A stretch of DNA of 57,912 nucleotides from Mycolicibacter heraklionensis (GTDB lineage Bacteria > Actinomycetota > Actinomycetes > Mycobacteriales > Mycobacteriaceae): the NCBI RefSeq assembly GCF_001021505.1, contig NZ_LDPO01000026.1, forward strand, positions 1 through 57,912. Direction: 5' to 3'. Shown here piece by piece: positions 42,392 to 50,889 of the stretch; positions within the stretch are counted from its first letter, which is position 1; each line of letters opens with the position of its first letter. Position numbers and translations under genes: made by a program. Below the pieces are notes generated by a model. The model worked only from the letters and a program-made list of their open reading frames with translations. It did not search any database and was not told the DNA's origin.

Positions 42392-45304
42392 TCAGCTGAC
42401 CGACACCGGGTCGGTCGTCGGCCGCGGCGCGAGCTGCTGCGCCACCGGAGTCGGCCGCAACGGCACCCGCTGCGGCCACCAGAACCAGCGGCCCAGCAGC
42501 GCGGCGATCGACGGCGTCATGAACGAGCGGATCACCAGGGTGTCGATGAGCAGACCCAGGCCGATGGTGGAACCGACCTGACCGATCACCCGTAGGTCGG
42601 AGACCAGCATCGACATCATGGTGAACGCGAACACCAGGCCCGCCGAGGTGACCACGGAGCCACTGCCGCCCATGGCGCGGATGATGCCGGTGTTGATTCC
42701 GCCGGGGAGTTCTTCCTTCATCCGGGAGACCAGCAGCAGGTTGTAGTCCGAGCCGACCGCCAACAGGATGATCACCGACATCGCCAGCACCATCCAGTGC
42801 AGGTCCAGGCCGATGATGTGCTGCCAGATCAGCACCGAGATCCCGAACGACGTGCCCAGTGAGAGCAGCACCGTGCCGACGATCACCGCCGAGGCCACCA
42901 CGGCCCGGGTGATCAGCAGCATGATGATGAAGATCAGGCACAGCGAGGCGATACCGGCGATGATCAGGTCGTAGGCCGACCCGTCCTTCATGTCTTTGAA
43001 CATGGCCGCGGTGCCGCCGAGATAGACCTTGGAGCCCTCCAGCGGGGTGCCCTTGAGCGCCTCGTGCACGGCGTGCTTGATCGGCGCGATGTGGCTGACA
43101 CCCTCCGGCGACATCGGGTCGCCCTCGTGGCTGATGATGAACCGCACCGCGTGCCCGTCGGGGGACAGGAACATCTTCATGCCGCGCTTGAAGTCGGGGT
43201 TGTCGAACGCCTCGGGCGGCAGGTAGAACGAGTCGTCGTTCTTGGACTCGTCGAACGCCTTGCCCATGGCGTTCTGGCCTTCCATCATCTTCTCCATCTG
43301 AAGCTGCAGGCCCTCCATGGTGGACTGCATCTTCAGCTGGGTGACCCGCATGTTCGACATGGTCTCGATCATCGGCGGCATGATCTCGAGCATCCGCGGG
43401 ATCAGCCGGTCGAGGTTGTCGATGTCAGGCAGGACCTTTTCGAAATCCTCGGTCATCTGGTCGAGGCCGTCCATCACGTCGAAGATCGACCGGATCGACC
43501 AGCAGATCGGGATGTCGAAGCAGTGCGGCTCCCAGTAGAAGTAGCTGCGCATCGGGCGCCACATATCGTCGAAGTCGGCGATCGAGTCGCGCATCTTCTG
43601 GATGTCGTCGAGCATGCCGTGCATCTTCACGTCCATGCTGTGGGTGGTCACCGACATCTCGCGGGTGACTTCGAGCATCTGCTTCATGCTCTCGATCGAG
43701 ACCGCCATGTCGTCGCCCATCTTGAGCATGTTCTTCATGCTGTCGAGCTGGTACTTCATGTTCAGCTGCTGGGTGGTGCCCTGCATGCTGATCGCGAACG
43801 GGATCGTGGTGTGCTCGATCGGAGTGCCCAGCGGCCGGGTGATGGTCTGCACCCGCCCGATGCCCGACACCTCGAACACGCGCTTGGCGATCCGGTTGAT
43901 CACCAGGAAGTCGGCCGGGTTGCGCAGGTCGTGGTCGGTCTCGATCATCAGCAGTTCCGGACTCATCCGGGCCTGGGAGAAGTGCCGGTCCGCGGCGGCG
44001 TAGCCGATGTTGGCCGGCACATAGTTGGGCAGGTACTGCCGGTCGTTGTAGTTGGTCCGGTACCCCGGCAGGGTGAGCAGCCCGACCAGGCAGACCGCCG
44101 TGGTGGCCACCAGCACCGGCCCCGGCCAGCGCACGATCAACGCGCCGATCCGCCGCCAAGTGCGGATCCGCATCGCCCGCTTGGGTTCCAGCATGCCGAA
44201 GCGACTGGCCACCGCCACCACCGCGGAGCCGAAGGTGAGCGCCGCGAGGACCACGACCAGCATGCCGATCGCCAGCGGGACGCCCAGCGACCGGAAGTAG
44301 GGCAGCCGGGTGAAGTGCAGGCAGAAGGTCGCGCCGGCGATGGTCAGCCCCGAGCCCAGGATCACGTGCGCGGTGCCGTGATACATGGTGTGGAAAGCCG
44401 ATTCCTTGTCCTCGCCGAGAGCTCGCGCCTCCTGGTAGCGGCCCAGCAGGAAGATCGCATAGTCCGTCGAGGCGGCGATGGCCAGTGTCACCAGCAGGTT
44501 CACCGCGAACGTCGATAGACCGATGATGTTGTGGTAGGCGAGCACGGCCACGACGCCGCGGGCAGCGCTCAGCTCAAAGACCACCATGCCCAGCACCAAC
44601 AGCACCGTGCCGATCGACCGGTAGATGGACAGCAGCATCGTGATGATCACCACGAACGTCAGCGCGGTGATGATCTTCAGGCTTTTGTCGCCGGCGATGT
44701 GCTGATCGGCGTTGAGGGCGGCCCCGCCGGTGACGTAGGCGTGCACCCCTTCGGGTGCCGGGGTGTCGGCGATGATCTGCTGGACGGCCTCGACCGACTC
44801 ATTGGCCAGGGTCTCGCCCATATTGCCGGCCAGATACACCTGAACATAGGCGGCCTTGCCGTCCGGGCTCTGCGAGCCCGCCGCGGTCAGCGGGTCGCTC
44901 CAGAAGTCCTGGATGTGCTCGACGTGGGTGTGGTCGGCCTCCATCTTGGTGACCAACTCGTCGTAATACTTGTGCGCGTCGTCGCCCAGCGGCTGGTCGC
45001 CTTCGAGGACCACCATCGCCGAGCTGTCCGACTTGAACTCGTCGAACACCTTGCCGATGCGCATCATCGCGATCATCGACGGAGCGTCCTTGGGGGCCAT
45101 CGACACCGAGCGCATCTTCCCGACTTCGTCGAGCTGCGGCACGATGACGTTCACCAGCACGGTGATCGCCAGCCAGGCCAGGATGATCGGCACCGCCAGG
45201 CGGCGGATCCACGCCGGGATACCGCCACGCTTGGGCGGCTGCTGCGCGGCCGGCAGCGTGTCGGTCGTGGCTTCGGGGTTGGGGTCGCTGGTGTGGTTAC
45301 TCAT
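42392..45304 (-). CDS. MmpL-family RND transporter
   Basis: About 970 residues with the twelve-helix RND layout and two extracytoplasmic domains. The conserved helix motifs ASTDYAIFLLGRY and VGSDYNLLLVSRM mark TM4 and TM10, where the proton-relay Asp-Tyr pairs lie. A long methionine-rich coiled-coil insertion (for example SMKQMLEVTREMSVTTHSMD and KMQSTMEGLQLQMEKMMEG) after the first half is typical of MmpL4 and MmpL5, the siderophore and drug exporters. It is translationally coupled to the MmpS gene by a 4-base overlap. It does not occur at this position in M. tuberculosis. Confidence 0.94.
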   Translation of the reverse strand: MSNHTSDPNPEATTDTLPAAQQPPKRGGIPAWIRRLAVPIILAWLAITVLVNVIVPQLDEVGKMRSVSMAPKDAPSMIAMMRIGKVFDEFKSDSSAMVVLEGDQPLGDDAHKYYDELVTKMEADHTHVEHIQDFWSDPLTAAGSQSPDGKAAYVQVYLAGNMGETLANESVEAVQQIIADTPAPEGVHAYVTGGAALNADQHIAGDKSLKIITALTFVVIITMLLSIYRSIGTVLLVLGMVVFELSAARGVVAVLAYHNIIGLSTFAVNLLVTLAIAASTDYAIFLLGRYQEARALGEDKESAFHTMYHGTAHVILGSGLTIAGATFCLHFTRLPYFRSLGVPLAIGMLVVVLAALTFGSAVVAVASRFGMLEPKRAMRIRTWRRIGALIVRWPGPVLVATTAVCLVGLLTLPGYRTNYNDRQYLPNYVPANIGYAAADRHFSQARMSPELLMIETDHDLRNPADFLVINRIAKRVFEVSGIGRVQTITRPLGTPIEHTTIPFAISMQGTTQQLNMKYQLDSMKNMLKMGDDMAVSIESMKQMLEVTREMSVTTHSMDVKMHGMLDDIQKMRDSIADFDDMWRPMRSYFYWEPHCFDIPICWSIRSIFDVMDGLDQMTEDFEKVLPDIDNLDRLIPRMLEIMPPMIETMSNMRVTQLKMQSTMEGLQLQMEKMMEGQNAMGKAFDESKNDDSFYLPPEAFDNPDFKRGMKMFLSPDGHAVRFIISHEGDPMSPEGVSHIAPIKHAVHEALKGTPLEGSKVYLGGTAAMFKDMKDGSAYDLIIAGIASLCLIFIIMLLITRAVVASAVIVGTVLLSLGTSFGISVLIWQHIIGLDLHWMVLAMSVIILLAVGSDYNLLLVSRMKEELPGGINTGIIRAMGGSGSVVTSAGLVFAFTMMSMLVSDLRVIGQVGSTIGLGLLIDTLVIRSFMTPSIAALLGRWFWWPQRVPLRPTPVAQQLAPRPTTDPVSVS

Positions 45305-45732
45305 GCGGATTTCACAATGCAGAAGGTCTGGGCGCTCACCGGGCTGCTGGAGATTCGTTCGTCTTTGACCTCGCCGTCGATGGTGACCCGGCAGCCGATG
45401 GTGGCGCCGTCACCCTGGGCGACGATGTTGGGGCTCACCGCCGGGTTGGTGGTCGACAGGGTCAGCGACCAGGGCAGGCTGGCGCCGTCGATCCGCTGCG
45501 GCGTGGCGTCGAGGTCCAGGTAGTTGATGTCGGCGTAGGTGCCGTCCGGGCTGAAGATGTCATAGACCACGACCTTGGGGTGAAACGGCTTGGTGTCCTC
45601 GAAGGGGACGGTTCCATTGCCGCTGTCGTCGGCTCCGAAGTAGCCGCGGACTCGCTGCACAGTGAACCCCCCCACCGCGACGACTACGACGATGAGCAGG
45701 GGTAACCACGCGCGTCTGACAACGCCGAACAT
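45301..45732 (-). CDS. MmpS-family accessory protein
   Basis: About 143 residues. One N-terminal membrane helix (WLPLLIVVVVAVGGFTVQRV) is followed by a periplasmic beta domain with two conserved cysteines (IGCRVTIDGE and QTFCIVKSA). MmpS proteins help their cognate MmpL to export lipids or siderophores. I chose the ATG at 45732; the frame is open to 45771. It heads the pair with mmpL and is divergent from dnaE2. Confidence 0.92.
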   Translation of the reverse strand: MFGVVRRAWLPLLIVVVVAVGGFTVQRVRGYFGADDSGNGTVPFEDTKPFHPKVVVYDIFSPDGTYADINYLDLDATPQRIDGASLPWSLTLSTTNPAVSPNIVAQGDGATIGCRVTIDGEVKDERISSSPVSAQTFCIVKSA

Positions 45733-45816
45733 GAAAGCAGTGGCCCTTTCGCATCGTGCCGGAACTGACACAGATTAGTGCATCAAAGTTCTTTTTCACA
45801 CCCAGCCCAGACTTTT

Positions 45817-45838
45817 TCGCACGTATGTTCGATATCTT
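45817..45838 (+). promoter_or_regulatory. LexA (SOS) box and -10 of dnaE2
   Basis: TCGCAC-GTAT-GTTCGA at 45817-45832 matches the LexA consensus in all but one of the twelve defined positions. It is directly followed by the -10 candidate TATCTT at 45833-45838, so LexA would sit on the promoter. Seven bases after the -10 comes the GTG at 45846. Confidence 0.87.
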
Positions 45839-45845
45839 GAAAGGC

Positions 45846-48800
45846 GTGGGCTGGGGTAGTGGGCCGCCGAGCTGGGCGGAAATGGAACGAGTTCTAGATG
45901 GTAAGCCTCGTCACACCGGGATTGCGGCCGGTGTGTCGGCGGATCGCGGCCCGTTGGCCTCGCAGTTCGAGCCGCTCCGGCCGGCTGGGCGAACAGTGTC
46001 TTTTCCGCCCTACGCCGAGTTGCACGCGCACTCGGCGTACAGCTTTCTGGACGGTGCCAGCAACCCGCAGGAGCTGGTCGCCGAGGCTGCCCGGCTGGGC
46101 CTGCGGGCGATCGCGCTGACCGATCACAACGGTTTGTACGGGGTGGTGCGGTTCGCCGAGGCGGCCGCCGAGCTGGCCGCCGCGGGCCTGGAGATAGGCA
46201 CCGTGTTCGGCGCCGAGTTATCGCTGGGGCCCCTCCTTTCCAAGGCCCGTACCGATGACCCGGACCCGCCCGGCCCGCACCTGCTGGTGCTGGCCCGCGG
46301 CCCGGAGGGCTACCGGCGGTTGTCGCGGCAGATCGCCGCCGCGCACTTGGCCGGCGAAAAGGGCAGGCCGCGTTTCGATCTGGATGCGCTGACCGAGGCC
46401 GCGGGCGGGCACTGGCACATCCTGACCGGCTGTCGTAAGGGCCACGTCCGCCAGGCGCTGACCACCGGCGGCCCGGATGCGGCCGCCGCCGCGCTGGCCG
46501 ACCTGGTGGACCGGTTCGGGGCGGCGCGGGTCAGCGTGGAGCTGACCCGGCACTCCGATCCGTGCGATGACGAGCGCAACGCGGCGCTGGCCGCCCTGGC
46601 GCCCCGGTTCGGGGTGGGGCTGGTGGCCACCACCGGCGCGCATTTCGCCCGGCCGGAGCAGGGCCGGCTGGCAATGGCGATGGGGGCGATCCGGGCCCGG
46701 CAGTCTTTGGATGCCGCCGCCGGCCGGCTGGCTCCGCTGGGCGGCTCGCATCTGCGGTCCGGTGCGGAGATGGCCCGGTTGTTCGCGCAGTATCCCGAGA
46801 CGGTCCCGGCCGCGGCCGAACTCGGTGAGCAGTGCGCCTTCGCACTGCGGCTCATCGCCCCGCAGCTGCCGCCCTTCCAGGTGCCGGCCGGGCATACCGA
46901 GGACAGCTGGCTGCGCCGGTTGACCCTGGCCGGCGCCGCGGAACGTTACGGGCCGCCGGACCGAGGGCCGTTGGCCCGCAAAGCCTACGCGCAGATCGAG
47001 CATGAACTGAATGTCATTGCCACGTTGGGGTTTCCGGGCTATTTCCTGGTGGTGCACGACATCACCCGGTTCTGCCGGCGCAGTGACATCCTGTGCCAGG
47101 GCCGGGGATCGGCGGCCAACTCCGCGGTCTGCTATGCCCTCGGTGTCACCGCGGTGGATCCGGTCGGCAATGGGCTGCTGTTCGAGCGGTTCCTGTCGTC
47201 GGAACGCGACGAGCCCCCCGACATCGACATCGACATCGAGTCGGACCGGCGCGAAGAGGTCATCCAGTATGTCTACGAGCGCTACGGGCGGGACTACACC
47301 GCCCAGGTCGCCAACGTCATCACCTACCGGGGCCGCAGCGCGGTGCGCGACATGGCCCGGGCGCTGGGTTATTCACCGGGGCAGCAGGACGCTTGGAGCA
47401 AACAGGTCGGCCGGTGGCACGGGGTGGCGGAATCCTCCGACACCGAAGGCATTCCCGAAGCGGTGATCGACTTGGCGACCCAGATCGCCGACCTGCCTCG
47501 GCACCTGGGGATCCACTCCGGCGGCATGGTGATCTGTGACCGCCCGATCGCCGATGTGTGCCCGGTGGAGTGGGCACGCATGGCGGGGCGCAGCGTGCTG
47601 CAGTGGGACAAAGACGACTGTGCGGCAATCGGTCTGGTGAAGTTCGACCTGCTCGGGCTGGGCATGCTCTCGGCGCTGCACTACATGAAAGATCTGGTGG
47701 CGCAGCATAAGGGTGTCGAGGTGGACTTCGCCCGAATCGATCTGTCCGAGCCCGCGGTGTACGAGATGCTGACGAGGGCGGATTCCGTCGGGGTGTTTCA
47801 GGTGGAGTCGCGCGCCCAGATGGCCACCCTGCCGCGGCTGAAGCCGCGGGTGTTCTACGACCTGGTGGTGGAGGTTGCGCTGATCCGCCCGGGACCGATC
47901 CAGGGCGGCTCGGTGCACCCCTACATCCAGCGGCGCAATGACCACAACGACCCGGACCGGGTCGACTACGAGCACCCGTCGATGAAACCTGCGCTGCGCA
48001 AGACGTTGGGGGTGCCGCTGTTTCAGGAACAGCTGATGCAACTCGCCGTCGACTGTGCGGGGTTCTCACCGGCCGAAGCCGACCAGCTGCGCCGTGCCAT
48101 GGGTTCCAAACGGTCCACCGAGCGGATGCGGCAGCTGCGCACCCGGTTCTACGACGGCATGGCCGAGTGTCACGGCATCACCGGTGCGGTGGCCGACCGG
48201 ATCTACGAAAAGCTGGAAGCCTTCGCCAATTACGGCTTTCCCGAGAGTCACGCGATGAGCTTCGCGTCGCTGGTGTTCTACTCTGCCTGGTTCAAGCTGC
48301 ACCACCCGGCGGCATTCTGCGCCGGGCTGCTGCGGGCGCAGCCGATGGGTTTTTACTCGCCGCAGTCACTGGTGGCCGATGCCCGCCGGCACGGAGTCCT
48401 CGTGCACGGTCCGGACGTCAACGCCAGCCTGGCGCACGCCACGCTGGCCGAAGCCGGAACGCAGGTCCGGATCGGACTGGGCGTCGTCCGTGGTGTCGGT
48501 GTCGATCTTGCCGAGCGGCTGGTGGCCGACCGCGAAGCTCATGGCCCGTTCGCTTCGCTGCTGGATCTGACTGCCCGGGTTCAGCTTTCAGCGGCGCAGG
48601 CCGAGGCGCTGGCGACTGCCGGCGCGTTCGACTGCTTCGGCATGTCGCGCCGCGAGGCGCTGTGGACGGCCGCGGCAGCGGCGGGGCAGCGGCCGGACCG
48701 GCTGCCCGGGGTGGGGGTGGCCGGATATGATGGGCGCACTCCAGCACTGCCCGGGATGAGCGCGATCGAGCTGGCCGCCGCCAATGTGTGGGCCACCGGG

Positions 48801-49169
48801 GTGTCCCCAGACAGCTATCCGACGCAGTTCCTGCGCGCCGATCTCGATGCGCTCGGGGTGATCCCCGCCGACCAGCTGCTGAGCGTGCCCGACGGCACCC
48901 GGGTGCTCATCGCCGGGGCGGTGACGCACCGGCAACGGCCGTCGACCGCCCGCGGGGTCACGTTCGTCAACCTCGAGGACGAGACCGGGATGGTCAACGT
49001 GCTGTGTACCCCGGGGGTGTGGACGAGGCATCGACGGCTGGCGCAGACCGCGACGGCACTGCTGATCCGCGGGCGGGTGCAGAACGCCAGCGGGGCGGTC
49101 ACCGTGCTGGCCGATCGGCTGGGCTCCCTTGAGTTGACCGTGAGTTCGCGCTCCCGGGATTTCCGGTAG
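45846..49169 (+). CDS. dnaE2: Error-prone DNA polymerase III alpha subunit DnaE2
   Basis: C-family polymerase that makes damage-induced mutations in the SOS response with ImuA' and ImuB. It is about 1107 residues. The PHP domain begins with AELHAHSAYSFLDGAS, the catalytic acids lie in PPDIDIDIESDRR, and the palm continues with LGIHSGGMVI and SHAMSFASLVFYS; a C-terminal OB-like part holds VTFVNLEDETGMVNVL. I chose the GTG at 45846 because GWGSGPPSWAEMERVLDGKP matches the known start and because the upstream ATG at 45825 lies inside the LexA box. The message is probably leaderless. Confidence 0.94.
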   Translation: MGWGSGPPSWAEMERVLDGKPRHTGIAAGVSADRGPLASQFEPLRPAGRTVSFPPYAELHAHSAYSFLDGASNPQELVAEAARLGLRAIALTDHNGLYGVVRFAEAAAELAAAGLEIGTVFGAELSLGPLLSKARTDDPDPPGPHLLVLARGPEGYRRLSRQIAAAHLAGEKGRPRFDLDALTEAAGGHWHILTGCRKGHVRQALTTGGPDAAAAALADLVDRFGAARVSVELTRHSDPCDDERNAALAALAPRFGVGLVATTGAHFARPEQGRLAMAMGAIRARQSLDAAAGRLAPLGGSHLRSGAEMARLFAQYPETVPAAAELGEQCAFALRLIAPQLPPFQVPAGHTEDSWLRRLTLAGAAERYGPPDRGPLARKAYAQIEHELNVIATLGFPGYFLVVHDITRFCRRSDILCQGRGSAANSAVCYALGVTAVDPVGNGLLFERFLSSERDEPPDIDIDIESDRREEVIQYVYERYGRDYTAQVANVITYRGRSAVRDMARALGYSPGQQDAWSKQVGRWHGVAESSDTEGIPEAVIDLATQIADLPRHLGIHSGGMVICDRPIADVCPVEWARMAGRSVLQWDKDDCAAIGLVKFDLLGLGMLSALHYMKDLVAQHKGVEVDFARIDLSEPAVYEMLTRADSVGVFQVESRAQMATLPRLKPRVFYDLVVEVALIRPGPIQGGSVHPYIQRRNDHNDPDRVDYEHPSMKPALRKTLGVPLFQEQLMQLAVDCAGFSPAEADQLRRAMGSKRSTERMRQLRTRFYDGMAECHGITGAVADRIYEKLEAFANYGFPESHAMSFASLVFYSAWFKLHHPAAFCAGLLRAQPMGFYSPQSLVADARRHGVLVHGPDVNASLAHATLAEAGTQVRIGLGVVRGVGVDLAERLVADREAHGPFASLLDLTARVQLSAAQAEALATAGAFDCFGMSRREALWTAAAAAGQRPDRLPGVGVAGYDGRTPALPGMSAIELAAANVWATGVSPDSYPTQFLRADLDALGVIPADQLLSVPDGTRVLIAGAVTHRQRPSTARGVTFVNLEDETGMVNVLCTPGVWTRHRRLAQTATALLIRGRVQNASGAVTVLADRLGSLELTVSSRSRDFR

Positions 49170-49190
49170 CCGCGACGGTAACCTCCACCC

Positions 49191-49838
49191 ATGAACCTCA
49201 ACTTGTCCGCCGACGAAGTCTTGACCACCACGCGATCGGTCCGCAAACGCCTCGATCTCGACAAGCCGGTTCCCCGCGAGGTGCTGATGGAGTGCCTGGA
49301 GATCGCCCTGCAAGCCCCCACCGGATCCAATGCTCAGGGCTGGCAGTGGATGTTCGTCACCGACCCGGTCAAGAAGCAGGCGCTCGCCGACATCTACCGC
49401 GCCAACGCCCTGCCGTATCTGAACCGGATGAGGCCGGACTACGGCGACGGTGACGTGCGCAGCGAGCGGATGGAGTTCATCAGCGGCTCGGCCAGATATC
49501 TGGCCGAGAACCTGCAGGACGTACCGGTGCTGATGATCCCCTGCCTGGAAGGCAAGCCGGAGACCGGGTCGCTGGGGTTCGGCGCATCGTTCTGGGCGTC
49601 ACTGTTCCCGGCTGCGTGGAGCTACTGCCTGGCGTTGCGCAACCGCGGGCTGGGTTCCTGCTGGACGACGCTGCACCTGTTGGGCGACGGCGAGCAGCAG
49701 GCCGCCGAGGTGCTCGGCATCCCCTATGAGGAGTACAGCCAGGGCGGGCTGTTCCCGATCGCCTACACCAAGGGCACCGACTTCAAGCCGGCCAAGCGGC
49801 TGCCGGCCGAGCAGGTGGCGCACTTCGACACGTGGTGA
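49191..49838 (+). CDS. Nitroreductase family flavoprotein (Rv3368c-like)
   Basis: About 215 residues. The FMN-binding family motifs are RSVRKRLDLDKPVP, the phosphate loop QAPTGSNAQGWQWMF, and LRNRGLGSCWTTLHLL with the last flavin-contact arginine further on. Family members reduce nitro compounds, quinones or flavins with NAD(P)H; the natural substrate is unknown. Its ATG lies 21 bases after the dnaE2 stop, so it may share transcription with dnaE2. Confidence 0.9.
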   Translation: MNLNLSADEVLTTTRSVRKRLDLDKPVPREVLMECLEIALQAPTGSNAQGWQWMFVTDPVKKQALADIYRANALPYLNRMRPDYGDGDVRSERMEFISGSARYLAENLQDVPVLMIPCLEGKPETGSLGFGASFWASLFPAAWSYCLALRNRGLGSCWTTLHLLGDGEQQAAEVLGIPYEEYSQGGLFPIAYTKGTDFKPAKRLPAEQVAHFDTW

Positions 49839-49885
49839 TCGCAAGCGCGGCGGAGCCGGGCGCTGGGGATGCCGCCCGTGAGTGG

Positions 49886-49927
49886 GAATTTGACGACGCG
49901 ACACGCCGCTGTCACGTCGTCAAATTC
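49886..49927. terminator. Near-perfect 42-nt hairpin between convergent genes
   Basis: GAATTTGACGACG and CGTCGTCAAATTC pair over 13 bases; inside them GACA pairs with TGTC across a single mismatch, leaving a CGCCGC loop. It stands between the convergent nitroreductase and tRNA methyltransferase genes, so a bidirectional terminator or a repeat unit is plausible. Confidence 0.8.
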
Positions 49928-49993
49928 TCTCTGGGCACTTGTGCAGCGGCGCGATCGCAGCCGGCGGAACGCAGCTCGTGAACAAGCCGGTAG

Positions 49994-50467
49994 CTATACC
50001 CCGTCGGCGAACCCGTGCTGGCGCCACGCCTCATAGACCGCGACGGCGGCGGCGTTCGACAGGTTCAGTGACCGCCGCCCGGCCAGCATTGGGATGCGCA
50101 CTCGCGCGGTGATATGTGGGTCGGCCAGCGTCACCTCGTCCAAGCCGGTGGGCTCGGGGCCGAACATCAGCACGTCACCGGGCTGATAGCTCACGTCGGT
50201 GTAGGGGGTGTGCGCGCCCGCGGTGAACGCGAAGACCCGGGCCCCGCTCAATACGCCCAGCGCCTCCCAGGCCGCCGGCAGCGACGGGTGCACCCGCACC
50301 CAGGCCAGATCGTGATAGTCCAAACCGGCCCGCCGCAGCTTCGGTTCGGCGAGGTCGAAACCCAGAGGTTCCACCAGATGAAGTTCCGCACCCGTGGCCG
50401 CCACCATCCGGATCGCGTTGCCGGTGTTGGGCGGGATACGGGGCGAATAGAACATCACTTTGAACAC
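49994..50467 (-). CDS. trmL: tRNA (cytidine/uridine-2'-O-)-methyltransferase, TrmL/SpoU family
   Basis: A small SPOUT methyltransferase of about 157 residues. The motifs of the trefoil knot are present: MFYSPRIPPNTGNAIR, LMFGPEPTGL and MLAGRRSLNLSNAAAVAVYEAWRQ. The family modifies the wobble base of tRNA-Leu; the target here is inferred. The GTG at 50467 is chosen because GAGGA precedes it and VFKVMFYSPR matches the family start; an in-frame ATG at 50491 would add eight residues. It corresponds to Rv3366 (annotated spoU). Confidence 0.92.
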   Translation of the reverse strand: MFKVMFYSPRIPPNTGNAIRMVAATGAELHLVEPLGFDLAEPKLRRAGLDYHDLAWVRVHPSLPAAWEALGVLSGARVFAFTAGAHTPYTDVSYQPGDVLMFGPEPTGLDEVTLADPHITARVRIPMLAGRRSLNLSNAAAVAVYEAWRQHGFADGV

Positions 50468-50826
50468 AACTGCATCCTCGTATGACGACAAGCCAAGAAG
50501 CGACCCACCTCCGGTTGACGCGTATCGGGCGGGCTAGGTGCGCTGATCATTCGACCGGTCCGCTGAGGTGAAGTCAGCCGGTGTCTGGTGTCGCGACCAC
50601 CAGCGCGCGGCCGCCCTTTGCCGGTGGCCGTCGAGAGCCGGCGCGGGCCAGCCCGTCGGTCTGTTTGCTCGACCGGAGTTCGCGAAGACACGCGAAGGTC
50701 TCGGAAAGTGTTCTGTTCAGTAAAAATTCTGGTCATGCCTGCGGCCGACTGTCATACTCGTCCAATTGCTATGCCGTGAAACACACCGCAACCTGCTGTG
50801 CGGGTGCGATGTCCGGAGAGAGTCCG
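50468..50826. other. Intergenic stretch with no gene
   Basis: These 359 bases separate the tRNA methyltransferase and the leader ORF of the conservon. They hold the divergent promoters, with an A/T-rich patch GTAAAAATTCT near 50718-50730 as a possible -10 region. I see no conserved gene, though a short open frame continues into the leader ORF. Confidence 0.5.
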
Positions 50827-50889
50827 ATGAATGAGGCGCAGACGGTGAATTTCAGCCGAGCGGTCGGCGAACCGGCCGCTGACCGGTGA
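50827..50889 (+). CDS. 20-residue leader ORF coupled to the sensor kinase
   Basis: A short ORF encoding MNEAQTVNFSRAVGEPAADR. It has GGAGAG at 50815-50820, six bases before its ATG, and its TGA overlaps the GTG of the sensor kinase (GTGA at 50886-50889). Nothing in the peptide suggests a function, so it may act only to couple translation. It could also be the start of a longer, wrongly placed frame, which I consider less likely. Confidence 0.45.
   Translation: MNEAQTVNFSRAVGEPAADR

Noticed and set aside
43064..44518. 484-residue plus-strand open frame antisense to mmpL
   Set aside because: It is a His/Arg/Asp-rich shadow of the MmpL coding sequence with no domain and no ribosome site.
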